DNA of 64,000 nt from NCBI RefSeq assembly GCF_014356525.2, contig NC_052517.1, forward strand, positions 4,251,493 through 4,315,492, in the 5' to 3' direction. The position numbers were made by a program, and so were the translations under genes. Under the pieces are notes generated by a model. The model did no database searches and was not told the origin of the DNA. It saw only the letters and a program-made list of their open reading frames with translations. The stretch's first letter is position 1, and each line of letters starts with the position of its first letter. Positions 12,058-24,400 of this stretch are shown one piece after another. Source of the DNA: Nilaparvata lugens. Taxonomy: Eukaryota > Arthropoda > Insecta > Hemiptera > Delphacidae.

Positions 12058-12149
12058 CTCCGTAAATGCGCAACAAATAAACATTTAAACATTAAGAGAA
12101 ATGCCAAACCGTCGACTAGAATCTTAGACCTCACTTCGCTCGGTCAATA
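12058..12149 (-). mobile_element. Family D fragment
   Basis: Only the GACCGAGCGAAGTGAGGTC end and ~90 adjacent bases remain. From 12150 to 12702 I see no gene, only AT-rich sequence with short TATGTATTATG repeats. Confidence 0.55.
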
Positions 12150-12702
12150 ATGGCAGTATTTGATTAACATTGTGTTGCTATCCTTGTCTATCATTCCACA
12201 AAGCAGATAGCTCTATCCTCTTACACGTGGGGCACGTAACTATGTGTCTGATAGTAACTGAGGAAGAAAAAGATGATGACATAAACTCAATTTGGTAATT
12301 GAAAGGATATGTTTAATGATAACAACAGATAAAGATGTCTCTTTTCTTGGTCCAATTTATTCTTCCGACGTCATTATTGTAAGCAACCAACTGAGAACAA
12401 TGCTACGACTCTGGTTGCATGTTGAAAATTATAATCTGAATAGTTTTAGATCCACGTTAAAGTATCAGCATGACTTACTATCAAAGATAGTTTCATATGC
12501 ATGACTTATGAATGACAATCCAGTTTCCCATTCCACAAACGCAGACATAGTAAAGGAAATCTCACTGAGCGTTTTCTCATCAGTAATAGAAAGTAATAGT
12601 ATTACAATATTGTCCGGTGTATTATGCGTATTATAAACATTATGTATTATGTGTTATGTACATTATGTATATTATGTATATATGTATTATGAATATTACT
12701 AA

Positions 12703-13392
12703 CTAGCCGTCAGGCTCGCTTCGCTCGCCATATCCGTCTAGCCAAGGGGCTCCGCCCCCTGGACCCCCGACTGGATCGTCCAAGAATGAGAGCAGCAGGC
12801 TCGCTTCGCTCGTCTGCATTTCTCATTTGGGCATTTTTATCATATGTTAGGACAATCCAGTCGGGGGTCCAGAATAAACGTCTGGCTAAACGGATATGGC
12901 GAGCAAAGCGAGCCTGACTGCTTGTAATATAATATTCCCAGGATTGAAGTAGCAGTGCCCAAACAATTTTTCCGCGATAAATGCATTTAAATCTTTAACT
13001 TGGTGCCAACCTAACAAAGTCAACTCAACTTAATGCCAACCTGACAAAATTATTAATTTAGTTTCCAGTTAACAACTGTTTCGAAGAGGTACTCTATCTA
13101 GATTATAGTTCTATAGTAACATATGATATGGAAATTTCAATTATAATTAAGATATTGGGAGAAGAAGAATATACATGCTAAAAGACGAACTTTAAACCCT
13201 TAAAAACAACCCTTAGAGTTAAAATATTGCCAAAAGATTTCTTAGTGCGCCTCTAAAGGGCCAACTGAACATACCTACCAAATTTGAACGTTTTTGGTCC
13301 AATAGATTTTTAGTTATGCGAGTGAGTGAGTGAGTGAGTGAGTGAGTGAGTCAGTCAGTGAGTGAGTGCCATTTCGCTTTTATATATATAGA
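12703..13392 (-). mobile_element. Family H Helitron-like element, copy a
   Basis: Read on the minus strand it begins TCTATATATATAAAAGC directly after an A and ends CTAG directly before a T. Near the 3' end is a strong hairpin, and a (TCAC)n tract lies close to the 5' end. It has no coding capacity, so it would be non-autonomous. Confidence 0.6.
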
Positions 13393-13393
13393 T

Positions 13394-13552
13394 AGCCGCG
13401 ATTCTACGTTGGCATTACACACACGTCTCAACTACACAACTGATTAAGTTGAGACTCTGCATATAGATTCTCAATTCACCGAGGATGGTTATAGGCCTAT
13501 TTCAAATTCTTCAAGATTTCAGTTTTTAATAACACCCTTGGAGCAAAATATA
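13394..13552 (+). repeat. Direct repeat flanking Helitron-like copy b
   Basis: This segment (GATTCTACGTTGGCATTACA...GAGCAAAATATAT) recurs at 14247-14420, after copy b, and in part at 32165-32331. Confidence 0.6.
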
Positions 13553-14216
13553 TCTATATATATAAAAGCGAAATGGCACTCACTCACTGATTGACTGACT
13601 GACTCACTCACTCACTCGCAGTACTAAAAATCTACCGGACCAAAAACCTTCAAATTTGGTAGGTATGTTCAGTTGGCCTTTTAGAGGCGCACTAAGAAAT
13701 CTTTTGGCAATATTTTAACTCTAAGGGTTGTTTTCAAGGGTTTAAAGTTCGTCTTTTAGCATGTATATTCTTCTTCTCCCAATCTCTCAATTATAATTGA
13801 AATTTCCATATCATATGTTACTATAGAACAATAATCTAGATAGAGTACCTCTTCGAAACAGTTGTTAACTGGCAACTAAATTAATAATTTTGTCAGGTTG
13901 GCATTAAGTTGAGTTGACTTTGTTAGGTTGGCACCAAGTTGAAGATTTAAATACATTTATCGCGGAAAAATTGATTGGGCACTGCTACTTCAATCAGAGC
14001 TACTCGCTTCGCTCGCCATATCCGTTTAGCCAGACGTTTAGTGTGGACCACCGACTGGATCGTCCTAACATAATTATGATAAAAATGCTCAAATGAAAAA
14101 TGCAGGCGAGCGAAGCGAGCCTTCTGATCTCATTCTTGGACGATCCAGTCGGGGGTCCAGGGGGCGGAGCCCCCTGGCTAGACGGATATGGCGAGCGAAG
14201 CGAGCCTGACGGCTAG
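13553..14216 (+). mobile_element. Family H Helitron-like element, copy b
   Basis: Starts A|TCTATATATATAAAAGC and ends CTAG|T. The 3' part has the hairpin word GGGGGCGGAGCCCCC followed by TGGCTAG. It is head-to-head with copy a. The 14420-15030 stretch after it shows nothing I recognise. Confidence 0.6.
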
Positions 14217-15071
14217 TTATGTATATATGTATTATGAACATTACTAATAGCCGGGATTCTACGTTGGCATTACACGTCTCAACTATACAACTGATTAACT
14301 TGAGACTCTGCATATAGATTCTCAATTCACCGAGGATGGTTATAGGCCTATTTTAAATTCTTCAAGATTTCAGTTGCTCAAGTTTTTAATAACATCCTTA
14401 GAGCAAAATATATTTTATATATTTTCGCCACACTGCACAGAAAGCAGCGGTTTTCCAGTCCCTACATAGATCTGAAAGACATTGTTTGCAGACGACCCTC
14501 GTCTGACGTCAGAACAGGTTTCTTTTGGCCTAGGCCGGAAAGAGTACCCTTTCCAGCCGCTAACATGGAACTAAGAAAGGTGATCAAAAAACAGCTGATC
14601 AAAAAACTTTTCATTATTTGTGTTCATTATTCAATAATTAAAACATTTATAATAATATCATCTTATTGTCATTTGAAAGAATAAAAAAGTATAAACTCAA
14701 CCACCCACATAATTGAACATCATATTTTAGGTTATTTAGACAATTTAGACAATTTCCTGATATTCAGATTACCTCAGATTTGCAAGAGCTATGACCTTCC
14801 ATTTCTGCTTTCGGAAGTGCTCAGTAAATTATTATTATTATAAATATATATTGTTTATTTTTGTGTGTGGCGAAAAATAGTGTTCGCACCACGGGCAAAA
14901 ATGTTTTTCCGGCTCTCAATCTTTTCTAGTGCTCGGCCTACGGCCTCGGACTTGAAACCCGATTTTGAGCCGGTAAAATCTCATTTCTGCTCTAGGTGCG
15001 AAATATACTATTATATTAAATATATAGAGTATATTTTCAATGTTATCATATGCCTAAGTTTGTCTCTTCAT

Positions 15072-15371
15072 TTGGTAGAGAGTTAGTGGGGCGGATATTT
15101 TTAATATTCTTTCCGAAGAATGGACATTGATATGTCCAAAGCTCCGCCAATTTATGCAGATGCATAACAATATAATTATTATCTATAGTTATTATATTAC
15201 AAATTGCTTTTTCATATCATATACAGTTCAATAATTATTTTCTTAGTCTATATTATGTAAATTCATCTATAATTTTGCTGTATTGTAAGCTATTGTATAT
15301 AAGTGTATAAGCCAGTAGGCCTATATATTGTAATCTACATACATAAAGTACTTAATCAATCAATCAATCTT
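15072..15371 (+). mobile_element. Family C short retroelement
   Basis: TTTGGTAGAGAGTTAGTGGG start, AATAAA-like signal and (AATC)n tail. It sits inside a satellite unit at GTCTCTTC|ATATCTATC, readable by comparison with an uninterrupted unit near 17755. Confidence 0.65.
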
Positions 15372-16272
15372 CGATATCTATCATTTGGTACCAAATTCGT
15401 GTTTCTCGCATCGAAGATCATAAGGTCACGAAGTTTGAGTGATTTTTATTTTTCACAAAAAATAAGAAAAATCATGAACTAACCATCGTGAAACACACTG
15501 AAACAGACATCTCAGAAGATGTAGCTGAGATTTGCACCATATAGATGTAGTTCTACCTGAGATATGTCGGAGCCGAATTTGGCAACCCCAGCTATAATTA
15601 TACAGAGTGAGTTATGAAGCTGCAGACATGAAATTTTCAAATTTTCGAATGGTCATATCTCCTGAACGGTAAGCAATTCTGCAAATATGATTCCAGATTT
15701 GTGTTTCTCGTATCAAAGACCATAAGATCACGAAGTTTGAGTGATTTTTATTCCTCACAAAAAATTGATGATTACCATGGACTACCCATTGTGAACCACA
15801 CCGAGACAAAAAGTGTCTCAGATTTGGCTGTAATTCGCACAATAGATGAAGCTTGACCTGAAAAATGTCAGATCCAAATTTGGCACATCCCGCTACTATA
15901 AAGAGTGAGTTATGAAGCTGCAAACATAAAATTTTCAAATTTTTAAATGGTCATATCTCCTGAACGGTAAGGAATTTTGCAAATAGTCTATGATTCCAGA
16001 TTTGTGTTTCTCGCATCAAAGACCATTAGATCACGAAGTTTGAAAGATTTTTATTTTTCACAAAAAGTTGATGATTACCATGGACTACCCATTGTGAACC
16101 ACACTGAGACAAAAGTATCTCAGATTTGGCTGTAATTTGTAAAATAGATAAAGCTTGACCTTAGAAATGTCAGATCCAAATTTGGCACATCCAGCTACTA
16201 TAAAGGGTGAGTTATGAGGCTGCAAACATAAAATTTTCAAATGGTCATATCTCCTGAACTGTAAGGAATTTT

Positions 16273-17056
16273 TACTTTCCTTGCCCTATTACCATAGGTA
16301 AGGAAAGTATTGCTTTCCGAAAAAAATTAAGGTACCCCAATTTGTAAATTTCTATACGTTTCAAGGTCCCCTGAGTCCAAAAAACTGGTTTTTGGGTATT
16401 GGCCTGTATGTGTGTGTCTGTGTGTGTGAGTACACGATATCTCATCTCCCAATTAATGGAATGACTCGAAATTTGGAACTTAAGGTCCTTTCACTATAAG
16501 GATCCGACACGAATTTCGATCAAATGCAATTCAAGATGGCGGCTAATATGGCGAAAATGTTGTCAAAAACAGGGTTTTTCGTGATTTTCTCGGAAACGGC
16601 TCCAACGATTTTGATCAAATTTATACCTAAAGTAGTAATCGATAAGCTCTATCAACTGCCACAAGTCCCATATCTGTAAAAATTTCAGGAGCTCCGCCCC
16701 ATCAATGCAGATAGATTCGCAATTATCAGGCTTCAGATACAATTGAAACAAAAAAAATCAAGTGGAGTAGATTGAGCAAGAAAATCTCTACAATTAATGT
16801 TCAGTAATATTTTCACTTAAAATTGAAAATAAACTTTAAATTCGAGAAAATGTGATTATTCAATTGCAAATTATTGTTGATTCTATTAAATCATTCACTA
16901 TGAAGAGATCGCAGACTTCGTGTGTCTCCATCGTTATTGCCCGGTCACCAGCTGGCTCAAATCTTTGAATAGTAGACTTGAGATGCGCGGGAACACTAGC
17001 GTCAGGTGATCAATTTTCATAACGGCAAGGAAAGTTATGTGAGTGCGCCACACCAG
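16273..17056 (+). mobile_element. Family E repeat, complete 784-bp copy with readable target site
   Basis: Starts TACTTTCCTTGCC and ends GCGCCACACCAG. It is inserted in satellite unit sequence GGAATTTTGCAAAT. ATTTT is present on both sides and only once in uninterrupted units, consistent with a 5-bp target duplication. Confidence 0.7.
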
Positions 17057-18365
17057 ATTTTGCAAATATGATTCCAGATTCGTGTTTCTCGCATCAAAGA
17101 CTATAAGATCACGAAGTTTGAGTGATTTTTATTCCTCACAAAAAATTGATGATTACCATGGACTACCCATTGTGAACCACACCGAGACAAAAAGTGTCTC
17201 AGATTTGGCTGTAATTCGCACAATAGATGAAGCTTGACCTGAAAAATGTCAGATCCAAATTTGGCACATCCCGCTACTATAAAGAGTGAGTTATGAAGCT
17301 GCAAACATAAAATTTTCAAATTTTTGAATGGTGATATCTCCTGAACTGTAAGGAATTTTGCAAATATGATTCCAGATTTGTGTTTCTCGCATCAAAGACC
17401 ATAAGATCACTGAGTTTGAAAGATTTTTATTTTTCACAAAAAGTTGATGATTACCATCAAAGACCATAAGATTACGAAGTTTGAAAGATTTTTATTTTTC
17501 ACAAAAAGTTGATGATTACCGTACTACCCATTGTGAACCACACTGAGACAAAAAGTATCTCAGATTTGGCTGTAATTCGCACAATAGATGAAGCTTGACC
17601 TCAGAAATGTCGGAACCAAATTTGGCACCCTCAGCTACTTATACAGGATGAGTTATCTAGCTGCAAACATAAAATTTGAAAATTTTATCATATCTGCTGA
17701 ATTTATGAGTATATTTTTATTTTCATCATAGGCCTATGTCTATGTTTGTCTCTTCAAGATCTATCATTTGGTACCAAACTCAACCAAACCCGACCATCCG
17801 TTCAGAGTTCTTAAATGTTCATGATGTCCAAGAAAATTTTCCCACAAAAACCGAAAGTGTCTCAGATTTGGTTGAAATTTGCACCATAGATAGAGCTTGA
17901 AATGACAAATGTCGGAACCAAATTTGGCACCCCCAACTACTATACAGGATGAGTTATCAAGCTGCAAACCTACAATTTGAAAATTTTATCATATCTGCTG
18001 AACCTATGAGTATATTTTCATTTTCATCATAATGTCTGTGTTTGTCTCTTCAAGATCTATCATTTGGTACCAAACTCAACCAAATCCGACCATCCGTTCA
18101 GAGTTCTTAAATGTCCAAGAAAATTTTCCCACAAAAACCAAAAGTGTCTCAGATTTGGTTGAAATTTGCACCATGGATAGAGCTTTACCTGACAAAATTT
18201 GAAATTCTTTCAGTTTAACTGGAGCCCAAATCTTGAATCATTGTTTTCTCATAAGTAGTAGTTTCTTAGTTGTTACACTATTGCACTGAGACAGCGAAAT
18301 GTCGGAGCCAAATTTGGCATCCCTAGCCGCTATACAGGTTGAGTTATACAGCTGACATGCAAATC

Positions 18366-18605
18366 TCCCAGATTTGGTTGATATTGGGGCTATGGATAGA
18401 GGTTGATCTAAGAAAGTGTTGTGCTATAATATGAGACGTTTCGCTACAATACAGGGTGAGTTATTCACTCAAACATAGAATATTACCTCCACTCTCAGAT
18501 CAGAGAAATCACTCATCTTCGAATGCATATAACTCAAGAATAGGACAGAATTTCGCCAATGTGATGATAAACATTTTGTTAATAACTTTGGTGTAAACGC
18601 AGCTC
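18366..18605 (+). repeat. Satellite edge and inverted-repeat element fragment
   Basis: 18366-18476 matches 2206-2300 (CAGATTTGGTTGATATTGGG). 18560-18605 ends GGTGTAAACGCAGCT like the element at 5532-7598. Confidence 0.45.
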
Positions 18606-18632
18606 TACTCTAGTTACACACACATCGATTTT

Positions 18633-19667
18633 TACTTTGCTTGCCCCATTACCATAGGTAAGTAAAGTATTGCTTTACGAAAAAAATTAAGGTACCCCAA
18701 TTTCTAAATTTCTATACGTTTCAAGGTCCCCTGAGGCCGAAAAAGTGGTTTTTGGGTATTGGTCTGTATAGGTGCGTACAGACTTTCGCTCTGCTCCGCA
18801 ACCGAACGTCACTCCAACAGAGCGATTGATGATCGACCGGGGAGCAACAGTGGTTCGACCGGGGAACGCGAGAAGATCTAATATCTTCCGTAACGTTCAT
18901 GATGGGTGCGTGGGCGGTGCGACTGTGGTTCGATGGAGGAACGAGGGCGGTACGAGGGAGGAGCGTGCTCGGTGCGGGTTGGAAGAGCGTATATGTGTAC
19001 GCAGCTTTAGTGTGTTTATGAGTGTATGTGCGTCTATGTACACAATATCTCATCTCCCAGTTAACGGAATGACTTGAAATTTGGAACGTAAGATCCTTAC
19101 ACTATAAGGATCCGACACGAACAATTTCGATCAAATTCAATCCAAGATGGCGGCTAAAATGTTGTCAAAAACAGGGTTTTTCGCGATTTTCTCGAATTCG
19201 GCTTCAACGATTTTGATCAAATTTATACCTGGAATAGTCATTGATAAGCTCTATCAACTGCCACAAGTCCTATATCTGTAAAAATTTCAGGAGTTTTGCC
19301 CCATCTATGCAAAGTTTGATTTTAGATTCTCAATTATCAGCCTTCATATACAATTTAAACAAAAAATTTCAAGTGGAAAAGATTGAGCATGAAAATCTCT
19401 GCAATTAATGTCCAGTAACATTTCCACCTAGAATTAAAAATAAGCTTGAAATCCGAGAAAATGTGATTATTATATTGCAAACTGTTGGTTCTATTAAATC
19501 ATTCACTAAGAAGAGATTGCAGACCTCGTGTGTTTCCAGCGTTATTGACCTATCACCAGCTGTCTCATATCTTTTGAATAGTAGACTTGAGATGCGCGTG
19601 AACGTTAGAGCGTCAGGTGATCAATTTTCATAACGGCAAGGAAAGATGTGTGAGTGCGCCACACCAC
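18633..19667 (+). mobile_element. Family E repeat carrying a G4 insertion
   Basis: ATTTT flanks both ends. The unit is lengthened by a 237-bp G4 MITE inside what would be the (GT)n region. Confidence 0.65.
18770..19006. mobile_element. Family G4 MITE
   Basis: Starts AGGTGCGTACAGAC and ends TGTACGCAGCT before TTA. GC-rich against its surroundings. A second copy is at 49826-50051. Confidence 0.65.
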
Positions 19668-19909
19668 ATTTTTGGACGTAATTTTTGCACTCCTTATAAA
19701 TTCTATTAGATTAACAGATGATGCTTGTCAAGGTCCCTTTAATCTGATAGAATTCATAATGACGGCAAAAAATCAATGTTTGTGTACTGTAACTGAAAAG
19801 GGAAAGTTAAAAAAATCAAATGACCATATCTCCTAAACACTGGTTAATGTTTCAATTTTTTTTCAAAGAATTTAAGGCGAGGTCCGTGTTTCTCCTAAAT
19901 ATAATAATG

Positions 19910-20044
19910 CATTATAAAAGACATCAAATTCTCCGTTCATCCAGAACTCCTGAATACATCTATCCGAATACATCTTTCATTATAAAAGACATCAAATTCT
20001 CCGTTCATCCAGAACTCATGAATACATCTATCCGATTTTTCAAC
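19910..20044 (+). repeat. 68-bp tandem duplication
   Basis: ATTATAAAAGACATCAAATT...CATCTATCCGA occurs twice at a 68-bp spacing. The rest of 19668-20205 has nothing I recognise. Confidence 0.65.
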
Positions 20045-20209
20045 CACATTTGCTACAACTGATTATTATTCTACTTATTCATAGTACCTATTCTACAATT
20101 TCTTATGAATAAAGAAGGTTAACTGAACTAAACAATTAAACATATAATATGATTTTATTCATTTAAAAACAAACTTATATAAAAAAGCATTTCACAAATG
20201 TCTTCGGTT

Positions 20210-20858
20210 CTATAGTCCCACGTTATAATGGCAGTGAAGAAAGATAGAAGAACAACGTTGCCGATCCTCTGTCTTATCAATGCCTTCTATAATAGACGGT
20301 AGCTGATACAGGTTTATTGATGTAATATTAACACTGTTTATTCTCGTTTAAAATAATCAATTGTATTTTATTAAGCAAAGAATTATATTTTTCATAATTA
20401 AGATTAAATATTTTGTTAATTAATTATGAATTCTACATTGTTAAAAGACGATCTGGCAACAGAGCAAAGCGAGAAAGAGATAGCGCTATTCGCTTTGTTG
20501 AATGATAGACAAAGATAGCAATATGATATTTTCGAGCTCAAAATTTAAGTGTTTTTATTCTTTATTTTGTGAATTTATAGTTTGTTTCATGTTTTTAAGA
20601 AACTTTTATTATTAATCCATCCAAATTTAAAATTGTTTGTTTTATTCTAATTTATATTTTAGATTGTGATTTGGTGTAGAAATTTGAATGGACATAACCT
20701 ATAATATTTGGACAATTTAAAACTAAATTAGGAAATTGAAGAAGTTTTAGGCAATAGCCTGTTTTTTCTTTTCCGATTCTTGTATTTTTTGCTAACCTAA
20801 TAAATAAATAAATACCATTGCTAATCAAACACTGCCATTATAACGTGGACCTCACTAT
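20210..20858. mobile_element. Family F MITE with inserted retroelement tail
   Basis: F-type ends (CCACGTTATAATGGCAGT and its complement). At about 20525-20818 it is interrupted by a short retroelement 3' end with GGAAATTGAAGAAGTTTT and an (AAAT)n tail, also seen at 34545-34737. From 20860 to 21375 I see only AT-rich sequence. Confidence 0.6.
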
Positions 20859-21415
20859 AATAATTTTGAACAAATTTACAAAGATTAATTAATAATGTCA
20901 TTGCAGTCCATGCATAGAATATCATGTTTAATAAGTTCATTATCAACTCAATATCAAAAAATTAAAATAGTTACAATAATATAATATCAATGTCTGAATA
21001 TCGTATTTATACTTGTTCATCTTATAATAATTAGTAATAGATATAATAACATTCTTTATTTGTATTTTACACATTATATACAGTATCTTCTTTATCACAT
21101 TATATATATACAATATTTTTAATCATACATAGTACCTGTTGTATCCAAGTTGTTCATTTTTAAAATATATTATATTGTTTTAAATTATTTTTAAACCATA
21201 GTACGTGTTTTAAATTTTGTGATTAAATTCGTTGAGATTACATTCATAAAATTTGAACTCTTCTAGTTTAAACCATCAGCTGAATCTGTCGAAAAATATT
21301 TAAATAAATAAATAAATATATAATAAACCAAAGAAACTTTGGAGACAGTGTGACTTGTAAAAATCAAAGACAATTTAGGTCCGGTTTCCGAGCTCTGGAT
21401 TTAGCTAAGTTCTAG

Positions 21416-21981
21416 CATAGAGAAACAATAGCGTAAGTAGATATCCCATGGTATAGGGCGTTATGTCGCAACTTTTACTGTTATCTCAAGCCGATAGTCC
21501 ACGTAGTTCTTTCTTGTGAAGCTGTGTGACGCTCGTAGTCTCTCATACTCTCATTTTTTGGTAGAGAGTTAGTGGGGAGGATATTTTGAATATTGTTTCC
21601 GAAGAATGGACATTGATATGTCCAAAGCTCCGCCAATTTATGTAGATGAATTACAATATAATTATTATCTATAGTTATTATATTACAAATTGCTTTTTCA
21701 TATCATATACAGTTCAATAATTATTTTCTTAGTCTATATCATGTAAATTCATCTATAATGTTGCTGTATTGTAAGCTATTGTATATAAGTGTATAAGCCA
21801 GTATATTTTGTAATCTACATAAATAAAGTACTCAATCAATCAATCAATACTGTGACGTTCATACACTCTCACCCCAACAAAACAGTAAAGATCGACAGTA
21901 ATCGGCTTGAGATAACAGTAATAGTTGCAACATAAATGCCCTATACCATGGGATATCTACTTTCGCTATTGTTTCTCTATG
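21416..21981. mobile_element. Family A MITE with family C insert
   Basis: Termini CATAGAG/CTCTATG; GTTCTAG on both sides. Enlarged from ~276 to 566 bp by the C element at 21555-21849. Confidence 0.8.
21555..21849 (+). mobile_element. Family C short retroelement inside family A
   Basis: Defined TTTGGTAGAGAG start, AATAAAGTACT and (AATC)n tail. It interrupts family A after CTCTCATACT, with ATACT repeated after the tail. Confidence 0.65.
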
Positions 21982-22311
21982 GTTCTAGACATTAAACAGC
22001 TGGAGTCAGAAAATTGGCTTCCCGAAATGGGGCATAGTCATAGACCACGTTCAAATTAAATTTCGAAAAACTAGAAAATTGAACACAAAATAAAGTTAAG
22101 AGAAATTAGTGTAAAGTTTCAGCTATTTTGAATTTTTTAGGAATGGTTCATCTCGTCAAGGAAATTGTTTCCAATATTATAGGAATCAGAAAATCAAGAT
22201 AACCATAAAAACTACGCCCAGTTTTGGAGGGATAATTTTCTGACTCCAGCTGTTTAATCTCTAGAACTTAGCTAAATCCCGAGCTCGGAAACCGGCCCTT
22301 GAGGATTGAAT

Positions 22312-22585
22312 CATAGAGAAACAATAGCGTAAGTAGATATCCCATGGTATAGGGAATTTATGTCGCAACTTTTGCTGTTATCTCAAGCCGATTACTGTCG
22401 ATTATTGTCAATTTTTACTGTTTTTTGGGGTGATAGTGTATGAACGGTACAATTTGAGAGACTATCGGCGTCACACAGCTGCATAGGAAAGAACTATGTG
22501 AACTATCGGCTTGGGATAACAGTAAAAGTTGCGACATAAACGCCCTATACCATGGGATATCTACTTATGCTATTGTTTCTCTATG
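22312..22585. mobile_element. Family A palindromic MITE
   Basis: Perfect 7-bp target duplication ATTGAAT. Only 9 bp separate it from the family I element before it. 22586-23063 holds nothing I recognise. Confidence 0.85.
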
Positions 22586-23063
22586 ATTGAATACATTTAA
22601 ACCAAGGATTGGATAAATTTTTTAAGACAAGCTAAGAATTGAAATGAATACATTTGGCCCAAGAATAGCATACATTCAAGACTAATAATTAAATACAATT
22701 TAACATCTAGGCTACAAATAAATATTGTTTGTTCATCTTACTAATAAAAGATAAGCAAAATACGAACAGAAAACAGTTTAATTAAACATAATCAGTTTTT
22801 TATAATTATTAAAACTGTAGCTTGAACATAGAGGGCTAAAATCTTTGTTCAGGCGCCAATAGCATGTAATTTAACAAAATATTATGGATTCCATGGCTGT
22901 CATTGGTTTTTCAAACGTCTGTCAATACAAAAAAAAACTGTATTTTTTCTAAAATTTATAATCTTCCTATAGAAAGGTTTTCTTCAAGATCAATAATATT
23001 ATAGTAATCATCTTTTCAAAATTTCTAGTTTTGGCACAAACTGTGTCTTAAGTAACTCAATAT

Positions 23064-23284
23064 TATAGTGAGGTCCACGTTATAATGACAGTAGTTGTTC
23101 AACTTTGGAATTGCTATCCTTGTCTATCATTCGACAAAGCCGGTGGTACTATACTTTTCTAGCTCCACAACGATGCCAATTATGTTTTTGACAGTGTAGA
23201 AATATAATATTAATTAATGCAGAGAATCGGCATCGCTATTCTCCTACCTTTAACCACTGCCATTATAACGTGGACCTCACTATA
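23064..23284. mobile_element. Family F MITE, 221 bp
   Basis: Ends TATAGTGAGGTCCACG / CGTGGACCTCACTATA; flanking TA is compatible with a TA target. 23285-23607 holds nothing I recognise. Confidence 0.7.
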
Positions 23285-23627
23285 GAGCATCAATAATACA
23301 GAATCTTCATTTGCAATTAATTAAAACACTAAAATTTAATAATTTATGTCATTTGATAGAACTTAATGGCTGTGATCAACTTTATAATTATTATCAGATC
23401 TATCCTTATTATGATCCTGATTATTTTGTTTTTTTAATTGAAATAACCTTTATTTATTTCTTCAAGACATAACCAATTATTGTGCATGCCATTCTCAATT
23501 GTTAAATTAATTATTAAGAATAACAGTCCATGTTTCACATGTAACTAGTATAACATGTAACTGTTATTAGTACAACAGTCCATGTTTCACATCCTTATAA
23601 CATAGCTCAGGGCTCTCCAACCTACGG

Positions 23628-23899
23628 CACAGAATATACAGAATGGAAAATTGTAATCAATCGCCTATCTAACCAATGCTTTTTACATGACGCCAATACT
23701 AAACACGTCACGTGACCTTGGGAAGTTCCAATCCTGGTCTTGTGATTGGCTCGTGGCAGTTAACGAGATCAATTGACCCGGATCATTGAAGTGATCCGAA
23801 CCTACCATCAATACTATTACAATGCGGCGCTTCCTAACAAGATGGCGGATTTTGGCGTCAGGGTATAGCCAAGTTTCCGTACTGTATGTGTATACTGTG
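23628..23899. mobile_element. Family B MITE, 272 bp
   Basis: Termini CACAGAATATACAG / TGTATACTGTG. Perfect 7-bp duplication CCTACGG on both sides, inserted near the hAT element's left end. Confidence 0.75.
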
Positions 23900-24171
23900 C
23901 CTACGGCCCGCGGGCCACATCCGGCCCGCGGATGGATTTTGTCCGGCCCGCCGAGAGTTATTGCAACAGATTTTTAAAAATATATATTTATACACATTTT
24001 TGCTAACAACTATGAGTTCAGTACTCTTCTCTTACTAGCCACTCCATTTCTTAATAAGTGTAAAATTAGCTGTAAACAAGCAGCGATCAACCATTGTGAG
24101 ATACCGTATTAGCAAATGGTCTGCACGGACTGTACATGTCCCTGTTTGAACGCTACAAAGAAGGTAACCTA

Positions 24172-24400
24172 CTTCCATTTTACAGTTCTCTCCCAGGAAA
24201 AGACTTTAAAAATATAAAAAAACATGCTCGAGCTATGTTTTCTCTTTTTTGGATCTACCTACAAGTGTGAGCAGACATTTTCAAAAATGAAGTTTGATAA
24301 ATCCAAATACTTTCTTGTCAGATGAACATTTGAAATCAATTTTAATGATCGGAACCACAAAGTTTGATCCTAAATGGGCGGAAAATTCAAGTGGAAAATA
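24172..24400 (+). pseudogene. hAT transposase C-terminal fragment, frameshifted
   Basis: Translation shows LLPFYSSLPGKDFK, then after a frame change FGSTYKCEQTFSKMKF, then after another SDEHLKSILMIGTTKFDP. This matches the C-terminal dimerisation region of hAT transposases and their domesticated relatives (EPM2AIP1/GTF2IRD2 type). The two frame changes and the missing upstream domains show that it is dead. Confidence 0.7.

Larger units (their letters stand above)
15030..18356. repeat. Satellite K: tandem ~300-bp repeat with two insertions
   Basis: The anchor GTGTTTCTCGCATC or a near match recurs at about 15399, 15702, 16004, 17080 and 17381. The spacing is about 300 bp once the insertion is removed. 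More diverged units follow (ATCTATCATTTGGTACCAAA at about 17759 and 18057). A family C element (15072-15371) and a family E element (16273-17056) are inserted. Short open frames repeated in the array are not genes. Confidence 0.75.
21376..22302. mobile_element. Family I MITE containing family A containing family C
   Basis: Outer inverted ends CCGGTTTCCGAGCTC / GAGCTCGGAAACCGG. A family A element (21416-21981) is inserted at GTTCTAG with a perfect 7-bp duplication, and that element carries a family C insertion. The intact I copy at 33016 gives the uninterrupted arrangement. Confidence 0.7.

Noticed and set aside
13321..13370. (GTGA)n tract as an independent microsatellite
   Set aside because: It is a fixed part of the Helitron-like family and recurs in the same place in other copies.
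15612..17319. Two nearly identical open frames of 108 and 72 codons
   Set aside because: They recur because satellite K repeats; the frame is not kept across all units.
18721..19077. Overlapping ~100-codon frames on both strands, again at 49639-50079
   Set aside because: Generated by the GC-rich G4 MITE, which is palindromic and mobile.
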